Shown: piece after piece, positions 1 through 5,119 of the stretch | How the letters are laid out: every line of letters starts with the position of its first letter | How positions within the stretch are numbered: position 1 is the stretch's first letter | Assembly (NCBI RefSeq): GCF_002364335.1 | Contig: NZ_DEXW01000030.1 | Span: 987 to 6,105 of the forward strand | Direction of reading: 5' to 3' | Source: Winogradskyella sp. UBA3174 | GTDB taxonomy: Bacteria; Bacteroidota; Bacteroidia; Flavobacteriales; Flavobacteriaceae | DNA: 5,119 nucleotides | Made by a program: the position numbers and the translations under genes | Notes under the pieces: generated by a model | What the model saw: the letters and a program-made list of their open reading frames with translations, nothing else | Database searches by the model: none | What the model was told of the DNA's origin: nothing

Positions 1-871
1 CAAGTTTTTTCATTCCTTTTTTAGAATGTATGTTATCTAAGGCCTCATTTCTCTTTGTAGAAAACCCTAACCAATAACTACCGTCTTCCCGAATTGAAAT
101 CCCATTAGGAAAACCTTGAAGATTATCAATGAATATTTCAGTTTGCCCTGCTTTTGTTCCTGATAACCAATATTTAATAACTCTGTATTTGGTTGTTTCA
201 ACCATTAGTAGATAGTCTTGGTCTTTAGAAATGACAACACCATTACCAAAATAGGTACCGTCAATAAGTGTTTTCACTTCCTCGGTTTCTGGATTATAGC
301 TATATAAACCACCTAGAGGTTTCATTTCCATAATAATTTTTCTACCGTATTTTATGGTGTATGATGAGATTTCAGAAGTATTGCTGAAATAGATCATGCC
401 ATTATCAGCGATATCAAGTCCATTTGGAATGAGGAACGGCTTCATATTTTCATCTTTTGTCCCCAAAACTTGGACCTCCTTCAATGGGTTTATACTTATT
501 AAACCTTGTTTGTGACTTAAAGCGATTAGGTTTTGTTCTTTATCGAAATGCAATCCTGCAACCCAGGAACCTGAATTATAAAATTCTTCAACATTTCCTG
601 ATGGATCTATTTTTAAAATTCTACCATCACTAAAATCTGCATTATGGACACCTGTATAAAGATTACCCATACGATCAAACAAGATATCTTCGGGTCCTAA
701 CCAACCCTCTAATTGAATTTTTTCACTACTTAATAACTTATCATTGAGTTGTGTTGTGCCTTCAAAGGCTGGTGTTGTTTTAGGCTGATATGCCAGAGGT
801 TTAAGCGCACAAGACTTAAGCATTAACATAGCTATAGTTGATGCTACAATAATCATTTTTACTTTTTTCAT
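1..871 (-). CDS. Strictosidine-synthase/SMP-30-like beta-propeller lipoprotein (3' end outside window)
   Basis: Translating from the ATG at 871 gives 290 residues, open to the window edge, so the C-terminus is missing. The N-terminus (MKK, hydrophobic stretch 6-18, then LKSC with Cys21) looks like a lipoprotein signal peptide, suggesting a membrane-anchored protein outside the cytoplasm. Six-bladed propeller motifs of the strictosidine synthase/gluconolactonase superfamily follow in order: GPEDILFD (59-66), DGRI (82-85), IPNGLDIA (148-155), YFSNTS (161-166), GNGVVIS (209-215), ETTKYRVIKYWL (225-236) and FPNGIS (254-259). The ETT..R..KYWL..G..AG block is very characteristic of this superfamily and its APMAP relatives. 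Members hydrolyse lactones or esters, usually with a bound metal. The substrate here cannot be read from sequence, and strictosidine synthesis itself is not implied. There is no clear Shine-Dalgarno, as is normal in Bacteroidota. The Crp/Fnr gene lies directly upstream on the same strand. Confidence 0.87.
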   Translation of the reverse strand, partial: MKKVKMIIVASTIAMLMLKSCALKPLAYQPKTTPAFEGTTQLNDKLLSSEKIQLEGWLGPEDILFDRMGNLYTGVHNADFSDGRILKIDPSGNVEEFYNSGSWVAGLHFDKEQNLIALSHKQGLISINPLKEVQVLGTKDENMKPFLIPNGLDIADNGMIYFSNTSEISSYTIKYGRKIIMEMKPLGGLYSYNPETEEVKTLIDGTYFGNGVVISKDQDYLLMVETTKYRVIKYWLSGTKAGQTEIFIDNLQGFPNGISIREDGSYWLGFSTKRNEALDNIHSKKGMKKL

Positions 872-924
872 TACGTTGTTTTTAATTGTTATAGTGTAAA
901 GTAACGACGAGAAAAAGGGAGAAC

Positions 925-942
925 TCTTTACCTATGTAAAGA
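925..942. promoter_or_regulatory. 18-bp perfect palindrome, candidate operator upstream of the lipoprotein gene
   Basis: TCTTTAC-CTAT-GTAAAGA has perfect 7-bp arms and a 4-bp centre. It lies 53 bp upstream of the lipoprotein ATG and 6 bp past the regulator's stop codon. A further TGTAAAG half-site occurs at 895-901, 40 bp from the copy at 935-941. Two arms around a short centre is the usual architecture of sites bound by dimeric Crp/Fnr proteins, and such a protein is encoded next door, so binding by that regulator is a reasonable inference. The half-site differs from the E. coli CRP and FNR sequences. A weak terminator is the alternative, but the stem is AT-rich and the T-run (five Ts, minus strand) begins about 9 nt away. 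Confidence 0.45.
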
Positions 943-948
943 AATGAA

Positions 949-1530
949 TTATGACTTTTTAGAAGCGAACTGTTTTCTGATTCTACTCAATTGTGTGGCA
1001 GATATACCTAAATAGGAAGCAATATGAAATTGAGTAATCAACTGTTCGAGTGTTGGGAATTCTTTTTTGAAAAGAACATATCTTTGAGATGCATCAAGTA
1101 AAACTATTTCAATTTCTTTTTTCTCTTTTTCTAAAAAATAATATTCTGCTATTTTTCTTGCAAACCTTTCTAAATCTGGACACTCGTTATAAAGTGTTGT
1201 CAAGGCTGCATAATTGCAAGTATAAATAACACAGTCCGTCAAAGCCTGTTGCGCAATTAAGTTTGTCTTTCCTGTCAGCAATGAGGAATACGCACCGATA
1301 ATACTTTGTCCAACAAAAAATTGTTTATTGTAATCTTTACCTTCCTTATTTATGAAATAGGCTCTTACAACCCCTGTTTTAAGAAAAGCAATTTGATGAG
1401 CAGTTTTATTCTCTTTTGCAAAGTATTCGTTTTTTTGTAGTCTCTCTTCCTTAAAATAAGGAACTATTCTATCCCATGTTGATTCATTGAGTTTTGAAAT
1501 AGCATTGAAATAATGTTTTAGTTCGTTCAT
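949..1530 (-). CDS. Crp/Fnr-family transcriptional regulator
   Basis: This 193-residue cytoplasmic DNA-binding protein has a cyclic-nucleotide-binding-like beta-roll (about residues 25-115, including FLKTGVVRAYFINKEGKDYNKQF), a long dimerisation helix (about 118-145) and a C-terminal winged helix-turn-helix. The recognition region, HIASYLGISATQLSRIRK (169-186), is close to the usual Bacteroidota form of the family. The beta-roll shows no recognisable cAMP-contact motif, and there is no N-terminal cysteine cluster for an Fnr-type iron-sulfur centre, so the effector is unknown. The length is normal for this subgroup. The ATG at 1530 is the natural start, although no Shine-Dalgarno is visible. 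The lipoprotein gene follows after 77 bp with a palindrome between, so the regulator may control it, be co-transcribed with it, or both. Upstream lies palindrome A, the edge of the cassette-like array. Confidence 0.9.
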   Translation of the reverse strand: MNELKHYFNAISKLNESTWDRIVPYFKEERLQKNEYFAKENKTAHQIAFLKTGVVRAYFINKEGKDYNKQFFVGQSIIGAYSSLLTGKTNLIAQQALTDCVIYTCNYAALTTLYNECPDLERFARKIAEYYFLEKEKKEIEIVLLDASQRYVLFKKEFPTLEQLITQFHIASYLGISATQLSRIRKQFASKKS

Positions 1531-1562
1531 AAATGATGGGATTCTTTAATTTGGAGTATGAC

Positions 1563-1708
1563 GCACAATGTGTTCGTGCATGACTTTTGTTGCGTGTTTA
1601 GGTAACTAATTTAGCAAAAGAAAACGAGCCAGAGGAAAATCCGTAGGATTTTCCAAGTAATCATTGCACTAGCAATGAATTATACACGTTGTTGTGCTTT
1701 CGTTATTT
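1563..1708. repeat. Palindromic intergenic repeat A (attC-like)
   Basis: The outer arms GCACAA (1563-1568) and TTGTGC (1692-1697) are perfect complements. Unpaired spacers follow on each side (TGTGTT, 1569-1574; TTG, 1689-1691). The inner arms are 1575-1593 and 1672-1688, with CGTGCATGA facing TTATACACG at 7 of 9 positions. The centre holds two further perfect hairpins: GGAAAATCC-GTA-GGATTTTCC (1634-1654) and TCATTGC-ACTA-GCAATGA (1661-1678). The 29-nt stretch 1589-1617 matches 3798-3826 of repeat B at 23 positions, and 1689-1708 matches 4650-4669 of repeat C at 18 of 20. The right end runs over the stop codon of the DUF6090 gene. No T-tract follows the hairpins, so this is not a standard terminator. 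Confidence 0.85.
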
Positions 1709-2434
1709 ATCAATTTCTTCTAAATATTTCTCTAATAGATATTTTGCTTTATTTGTCTCGTCAAATCTATTTTTTCGATGACTTATTGTTAACCTTTTGG
1801 CTGCCACAGCCCATGTTAAAAAATTGAAGAATTCTTGGTTATTCTTAAGTTTATTAAAATTATTGGGACGCATGGAAAAGAGTGTTCTACCTGTTTCAAA
1901 ATAGGATAAAGCCATATCATTTTTACGTTTGCCTACTTCAAATTCAAAAGCATTTCCGGCTTGCTCCAAGCTTGGCAGCGATTGTTCGAATATTTCTATT
2001 AAGACCAACTTTAAATCATCGTTCTGAATTAAATTTAAACCTTTTTGTTTCAAATTTTCATAAGCACCATCTATTACGTAGTAAGGGTCATACGCTCCTA
2101 AAAGACCGAACATTGTATTTATTGAATCATTATAGATTGAATTCTCGTCCTTAAATATATTAATCAATTTTTCACCAGCATTAAGAAGTATGGAATCATT
2201 TTCACTAAAACTCTTCAGCAGAATAATATTTTGGTCAACGTTTCTTCTAACTTCTTTTAATGCGGATATTTCATTTATTCGTAGTTTTCTATTTTCATTC
2301 CAATTGTTTACTTGTAAGGCTAATAAAATACCAATCATTACTAGCAGTATTTCTCCAATTGCATAAAGCAAATATTTACTGAATTTGTTTTCAGTCAGCA
2401 TTTTTTGACGAATTTTTCTAAAGAATTTTATCAC
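1703..2434 (-). CDS. DUF6090 family membrane protein
   Basis: This 243-residue protein has the signature N-terminus of DUF6090: a basic amphipathic start (MIKFFRKIRQK), then ENKFSKYLLYAIGEI, a single membrane segment at about 22-43, and QVNNWNENRK just after it. The rest is a mostly helical soluble domain without recognisable catalytic motifs. The family is common in Flavobacteriia and its function is unknown. A small N-terminal segment and a single membrane anchor suggest an inner-membrane protein. The start is a GTG at 2432-2434; it is preferred because the family's proteins begin with this MIKFF sequence and the nearest upstream ATG runs into a stop after four codons. The stop codon lies inside the conserved right end of repeat A. 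The insertion sequence ends about 25 bp upstream of the start, so a native promoter may have been displaced and expression may depend on transcription running out of the transposase gene. Confidence 0.88.
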   Translation of the reverse strand: MIKFFRKIRQKMLTENKFSKYLLYAIGEILLVMIGILLALQVNNWNENRKLRINEISALKEVRRNVDQNIILLKSFSENDSILLNAGEKLINIFKDENSIYNDSINTMFGLLGAYDPYYVIDGAYENLKQKGLNLIQNDDLKLVLIEIFEQSLPSLEQAGNAFEFEVGKRKNDMALSYFETGRTLFSMRPNNFNKLKNNQEFFNFLTWAVAAKRLTISHRKNRFDETNKAKYLLEKYLEEIDK

Positions 2435-2459
2435 TGTTCAATGGTTGGTCATAATGTGC

Positions 2460-2503
2460 GTTAAGGGACATAGTTTACACAAGTTAAAGATCACCCTTTA
2501 CAC
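2460..2503. repeat. Left end of the insertion sequence, with a 23-bp-period repeated motif
   Basis: The terminal motif runs from GTTAA (2460) to TTTACAC (2474-2480). A diverged second copy runs from GTTAA (2483) to TTTACAC (2497-2503). Both landmarks recur exactly 23 bp apart. The inner copy overlaps the last codons of the transposase, whose stop is at 2498-2500. The likely role is two neighbouring transposase-binding sites. Confidence 0.7.
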
Positions 2504-3679
2504 TAAATTTTGACTAAGCCTTATTGATGTTTGCTTCTTTCTGATGTTCATAACATGAAAGTAACCTAAAAATACATTATAATAATATACGCTCCAAATG
2601 CCATTTCCTAATTCCTCAACACCCACATATTTTCCTTTAAGAGCAATGGTTAAATAGAACCAATGTTTTGATTTCCATCTCACCGCACCATTTTGTGTCA
2701 CTTTCATTATTTTAAATTTGGAATTATAATCAAATAGTTTAATTCTTTCATGAAAAGGACGTGTAGAAAACTGATGAATAGAAGCAGGTGTTTCCATGTC
2801 TAAAGTTTCATGTGTTCGTACATGGTTATATTCTTTTACAAAGTGATTTAAACGCCTTTGTTGCGCTTTTAAATCATAAGCTGACGGCTTCGCACAATCC
2901 GCCTTTAAATCACGATGCATTCGTTCATGTCTTCCATTTTGTTCTGGGTGTCCTGGGTCGGAAAAAACAGGCATAATTCCGAGTTCAATAAACCAATAAG
3001 ATAGTTGGGTAAATCTCTGAATTACCCTTACAGATCCAAATGGGCTTCCGTTATCTGTGTGTATTTGTTTTGGTATACCATATGTTCTAAACACTTTTGT
3101 AAACTCTGCTTTAGCGTTCTTTAGAGTTTCTTTATAATGTCCTTTTGCAGAGAATATAAATCTACTTTTTGAGTCCGCAATTGTGAGTGGGTGACAATAG
3201 ATTTTATTACCCATTAAGAACTTTCCTTTGTAATCAGCACTCCATACCTCATTTCAGTGTTGAGGGTCAAAAATAGGGAAGAGAGGCTTGACTCTTTTAC
3301 AGCGTTTTTGAGGTATAACTAAACCGTTTTTAGATAATATATTGTGAACGGTAACCACACTTGGGATATCGTCTTCAATACAAACGTTAAACAACAATTT
3401 TCTTATTTTTTTTGCTCCCCAGTGTTTGTGTTTTTCTTTGAGTTTTAGAATATTTTTCACGACGTCTTCCTTAGTACTATTGGGATGCATTTGAGGTGCT
3501 TTCGAATGCTCTTTTAAGCCTTCAATTCCGTCTTTTTCAAACCTAGAAATGAGTTTGTATGCAGTGGGTCGAGAAATTTTAAATGCCTTGCATAATTCTG
3601 TAATCGAATACTTTTGAGTTCTCCATTCACAGATGAATTCTACTTTTTGTTCCATAGTTGTCGTTTCTTTCCAAGGCAT
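2498..3679 (-). pseudogene. IS481-like DDE transposase interrupted by an in-frame TGA
   Basis: Read from the ATG at 3679, one frame of 393 codons runs to the stop at 2498. It is broken only by TGA at 3254-3256 (codon 142), so there is no frameshift. The first part carries the DNA-binding region: YSITELCKAFKISRPTAYKLISRF (about 24-47) and the HWGAKKIRKLL segment typical of these transposases. Past the TGA, NEVWSADYKG gives catalytic Asp149, HTDNGSPF gives Asp209 and NGRHERMH gives Glu252, so the DDE triad of the integrase core is complete. Length and order match full-size IS481-family proteins. Restart at the internal ATG (3214, codon 156) would lose Asp149, so the two pieces should be inactive unless TGA is read through. 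TGA is one substitution from Cys or Trp codons, consistent with a recent point mutation. Confidence 0.85.
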
Positions 3680-3689
3680 AATTTCTGAT

Positions 3690-3702
3690 TTTACTCAGTA
3701 AA
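3690..3702. repeat. Short palindrome in the transposase leader
   Basis: TTTACT-C-AGTAAA is a perfect 6-bp inverted repeat with a 1-bp centre. It lies 10 bp upstream of the transposase ATG, inside the right end of the insertion sequence. It could be a regulatory or binding site for the transposase, but in AT-rich DNA a repeat this short may be chance. Confidence 0.3.
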
Positions 3703-3717
3703 TTAGTCTTTAAAAAG

Positions 3718-3761
3718 TGTAAACGATGTCCCTTTAACTTTGTAAACGATGTGCCTTTAAC
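3718..3761. repeat. Right end of the insertion sequence, two near-identical 21-bp motifs
   Basis: TGTAAACGATGTCCCTTTAAC (3718-3738) is repeated at 3741-3761 with one change (C to G), giving a 23-bp period. The outer copy is the terminal inverted repeat matching the left end at 2460. The inner copy is actually the closer of the two to the left end's GGGACAT core. The same 23-bp spacing at both ends points to paired transposase-binding sites. Confidence 0.8.
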
Positions 3762-3774
3762 GTACCTAATTAAA

Positions 3775-3906
3775 GCTAACGGTCTCGGCTATGAGCAGTT
3801 GCGTGGTTTAGTGATGAATTTAGCAAGTACACACAAACTGAAAATCCTTGAGGGTTTTCAGAAGTATACGAGAACAAGCAATTACTTATAGCCAATGTTG
3901 TGGTGC
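3775..3906. repeat. Palindromic intergenic repeat B (attC-like)
   Basis: The inner arms are 3787-3802 and 3878-3893 (16 nt each). They pair at 13 positions by Watson-Crick rules, with two G-T pairs and one mismatch. The centre carries a strong hairpin, CTGAAAATCC-TTGA-GGGTTTTCAG (3838-3861, 9 of 10 paired). The segments GTTGCGTG and AATTTAGCAA recur in repeat A at the same 29-nt spacing. The outer arms do not match each other: GCTAAC (3775-3780) faces GTGGTGC (3900-3906). The latter instead complements GCACCAC at the left edge of repeat C (4591-4597). The repeat lies 22 bp downstream of the lipoprotein stop codon. The insertion sequence ends 13 bp to its left. Confidence 0.85.
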
Positions 3907-4602
3907 GTATTTTTTATTTAATTTCGATTTATTTTTTAGGTCGTGGTGGTGGTTTAAAATATTCTTTATCGGTTAGCCATATTTTAATATCCGTTTTATT
4001 TGTTATTACGTAATATTTTTCAGTCAATTTGTTTAAAATGATAGGCAGTTTTTTAAATCCATTTTTTTTGTCGTAAGAAATAAAAAACATTAGTTTTTCT
4101 GAATTTTCACTCAATATTGGATTTACTCCATTATTTTCAATATCCTTTCTTAAAACACTTTCTAAACTGTCTATCGGGAAGATACTTTCTCTATTTTTAA
4201 AAATCGTGTCATTATGAATTTCAAATACATTTTTTTGTTTGATTATTTTATAAGAATCCTCTTCCCAGCAAGGATTTTGAAAATAGATGGTTTTAATTTC
4301 ATCGCCTGTTATTAAAGTTATTTTTGGTAAACTGTCATTACAAACAATCTTTCCAGCTCGTTCGACTAAATCAACCCATTTGTTGAACTGTTTAGTTTTT
4401 AGTTCAACACCGAGACTGTCATTTTCTGTTTTCCATTTTCCAAATTCCATTTGAACTATGACTGTTTCTTTTTCAATTGACTCTTTTTCTTTTTTTTCAA
4501 CCTTTCCACATCCGATTGTTGATAAAATCAGTATTAGCGCGAAAGATATTTTAAGTATATAATTCATTTTCCATTCATTTTTGTATATATGCACCACGGC
4601 TA
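3792..4602 (-). other. Predicted single-gene cassette carrying the lipoprotein gene
   Basis: GGCTA occurs as a direct repeat at 3787-3791 (first bases of the inner arm of B) and at 4598-4602 (spacer of C). They bound an 811-bp unit holding one gene plus most of repeat B. If the two ends were joined, the junction would read GCACCAC-GGCTA-TGAGCAGTTGC on the left. This pairs with GCAATTACTTATAGCC, then GTGGTGC, on the right, completing the outer arm that B lacks in the array. This is inference from the sequence; no excision product is visible. Confidence 0.45.
3929..4567 (-). CDS. Predicted lipoprotein of unknown function
   Basis: I do not recognise a family. The start is placed at the ATG at 4567 (212 residues), because this puts a lipoprotein signal at the N-terminus: MNYILK, a hydrophobic stretch (about 7-18) and TIGC with Cys20. 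A longer reading from GTG at 4597 would add ten residues encoded partly by repeat C and bury the signal. After the cysteine comes a lysine/glutamate-rich linker (GKVEKKEKESIEKE), then a soluble domain with two cysteines (in KIVCND and NPCWEED) that might form a disulfide, and a proline-rich basic tail (KPPPRPKK). Lack of Asp at +2 gives no clear inner-membrane retention signal. The gene is the only one in its unit between palindromes B and C. A cell-envelope location is likely; a function cannot be given. Confidence 0.75.
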   Translation of the reverse strand: MNYILKISFALILILSTIGCGKVEKKEKESIEKETVIVQMEFGKWKTENDSLGVELKTKQFNKWVDLVERAGKIVCNDSLPKITLITGDEIKTIYFQNPCWEEDSYKIIKQKNVFEIHNDTIFKNRESIFPIDSLESVLRKDIENNGVNPILSENSEKLMFFISYDKKNGFKKLPIILNKLTEKYYVITNKTDIKIWLTDKEYFKPPPRPKK

Positions 4603-4669
4603 GTATATGAAGCGTAGCCTGCCGATAGGCGGCTATGATTTCATATACATTGTTGTGTGTTCGTTATTT
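4591..4669. repeat. Palindromic intergenic repeat C (short attC-like form)
   Basis: GTATATGAA (4603-4611) and TTCATATAC (4640-4648) are perfect 9-bp inner arms. Inside them TAGCC (4615-4619) pairs with GGCTA (4631-4635) and GCC (4621-4623) with GGC (4628-4630) around a GATA loop, so nearly the whole 46 nt folds on itself. Outside lie spacers CGGCTA (4597-4602) and ATTG (4649-4652), then GCACCA (4591-4596) and TTGTGT (4653-4658). The outer arms pair only partly. The right end matches repeat A at 18 of 20 positions (4650-4669 against 1689-1708) and covers the stop codon of the DUF2867 gene. The long central hairpin region of A and B is absent. Confidence 0.82.
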
Positions 4670-5119
4670 TTCTTTATAGGCATTCTTAACCATTCTTTTA
4701 ACAATTTGTCTATGAAACGGCTTTATTATTCCCATATATATTTTCCCTTTATAGTTATTGTACTCCACCAGAGTGATTACTTTAATGTTAAAAGAATCAG
4801 ATTTGTCATTCTTAACTAATGCACGAAAGTTCAAATGAGAATCATCTGCCCCTAAAACTACTTCATTATCTGAAATTGAGAATATTTTAAAGAATTTCAC
4901 ATATCCGCCAATTTTGAAATGCTCATTGTAATCATTTGGAACTTCTGTTTTTAATCCAAATATGCCTGCAACTTTATTTCGTATTGTGAACAATGAATTA
5001 ACCCACCCAGGTGTTGTGTTAAAAACCAAGTTCGTAATTTCTTCTATATTGTTTATATGATTAGTTGTAGAAAAAGTATCGGAAAAATCAATTTTTAGCA
5101 GTAAACCTTTTTGATTATC
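4664..5119 (-). CDS. DUF2867 domain protein (5' end outside window)
   Basis: The frame is open to the window edge and gives 151 residues of the C-terminal part. Recognisable DUF2867-type features are DFSDTFSTTNH near the visible start, NTTPGWVNSLFTIRN, FGLKTEVPNDYNEHFKIGG, ISDNEVVLGADDSHLNFRA, a beta-rich stretch ending TLVEYNNYKGKIYMGIIKPFHRQIV, and the end KRMVKNAYKEK. The family has no established function. A TTG at 5027-5029 could be read as a start but lies in the middle of conserved sequence, so the true start is beyond 5119. The stop codon falls inside the conserved right end of repeat C. This is the upstream-most visible member of the row of single minus-strand genes separated by palindromes. 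Confidence 0.82.
   Translation of the reverse strand, partial: DNQKGLLLKIDFSDTFSTTNHINNIEEITNLVFNTTPGWVNSLFTIRNKVAGIFGLKTEVPNDYNEHFKIGGYVKFFKIFSISDNEVVLGADDSHLNFRALVKNDKSDSFNIKVITLVEYNNYKGKIYMGIIKPFHRQIVKRMVKNAYKEK

Larger units (their letters stand above)
2460..3761 (-). mobile_element. IS481-like insertion sequence, about 1.3 kb
   Basis: The element is defined by a transposase reading frame (2498-3679) and by inverted ends. At the left, GTTAAGGGACATAGTTTACA starts at 2460. The right end, read inward from 3761, gives GTTAAAGGCACATCGTTTAC. The exact edge is uncertain by one or two bases because a CG lies at both junctions (2459-2460 and 3761-3762) and can be read as part of the inverted repeat or as flanking DNA. 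No convincing target-site duplication is seen; the best candidate is GTGC (2456-2459) against GTAC (3762-3765), matching at 3 of 4 positions. The element sits between palindrome B and the DUF6090 gene. Confidence 0.85.

Noticed and set aside
1634..1678. Hairpins at 1634-1654 and 1661-1678 as rho-independent terminators
   Set aside because: Neither is followed by a T-run on either strand, and they sit inside a larger conserved palindrome shared with repeat B.
1882..2154. Plus-strand open frame of 90 codons
   Set aside because: It lies entirely antisense to the DUF6090 gene, with no leader or family signal.
2788..2976. Plus-strand open frame of 62 codons
   Set aside because: It is antisense to the conserved catalytic part of the transposase.
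3787..3893. Using G-T wobble pairs to decide which strand of the repeats folds
   Set aside because: Repeat B has more wobble-compatible pairs on the plus strand, but repeat A has changes in both directions, so the evidence is balanced and too small.
3775..3906. Classical integron attC site
   Set aside because: GCTAAC and GTTGTGG resemble the RYYYAAC and GTTRRRY cores but break the consensus at one or more positions, and no integron integrase or attI is visible. Only the term attC-like is justified.
1563..4669. CRISPR array or REP-type tandem repeat
   Set aside because: There are only three copies, with whole genes between them, and they differ in length and arm sequence while keeping only the fold. 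There are no uniform spacers and no cas genes.
4607..4819. Plus-strand open frame of 70 codons
   Set aside because: It runs through repeat C and opposite the DUF2867 coding sequence, and its product has no recognisable family. It is the antisense shadow of a conserved gene.

Overview
The window looks like a Bacteroidota genome, most likely a marine or freshwater member of Flavobacteriia. It is AT-rich, has almost no Shine-Dalgarno sequences, and its protein families are typical of that group: a DUF6090 membrane protein, a DUF2867 protein, a Bacteroidota-type Crp/Fnr regulator and an IS481-like transposase. Every supportable gene lies on the minus strand, so genes read from right to left.

Left part (1-1530): a partial strictosidine-synthase/SMP-30-type beta-propeller lipoprotein (1-871, C-terminus off the window) lies 77 bp downstream of a Crp/Fnr-family regulator (949-1530). 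An 18-bp perfect palindrome (925-942) and a loose half-site (895-901) sit between them, which suggests an operator for the lipoprotein gene. This part looks like ordinary chromosome.

Right part (about 1563-5119): a chain of single, unrelated minus-strand genes separated by related imperfect palindromes, called A (1563-1708), B (3775-3906) and C (4591-4669) here. The genes are a DUF6090 protein, a lipoprotein of unknown function and a 5'-truncated DUF2867 protein. Each palindrome has an outer arm, a short unpaired spacer, a longer inner arm and a variable central part. A and C overlap the stop codon of the gene they follow at the same offset. The lipoprotein unit is bounded by direct GGCTA repeats. 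Joining its two ends in silico gives a complete palindrome that neither B nor C has alone. This is the logic of integron gene cassettes with attC sites, but the arms do not fit the classical attC core and no integrase is in view. It is the most interesting feature of the window.

An IS481-like insertion sequence (about 2460-3761) lies between palindrome B and the DUF6090 gene. Its transposase is intact except for an in-frame TGA at codon 142, just before the first catalytic aspartate. Both ends carry a motif repeated with a 23-bp period. The element lies about 25 bp upstream of the DUF6090 start, so it probably disturbs that gene's own promoter and the original cassette junction.
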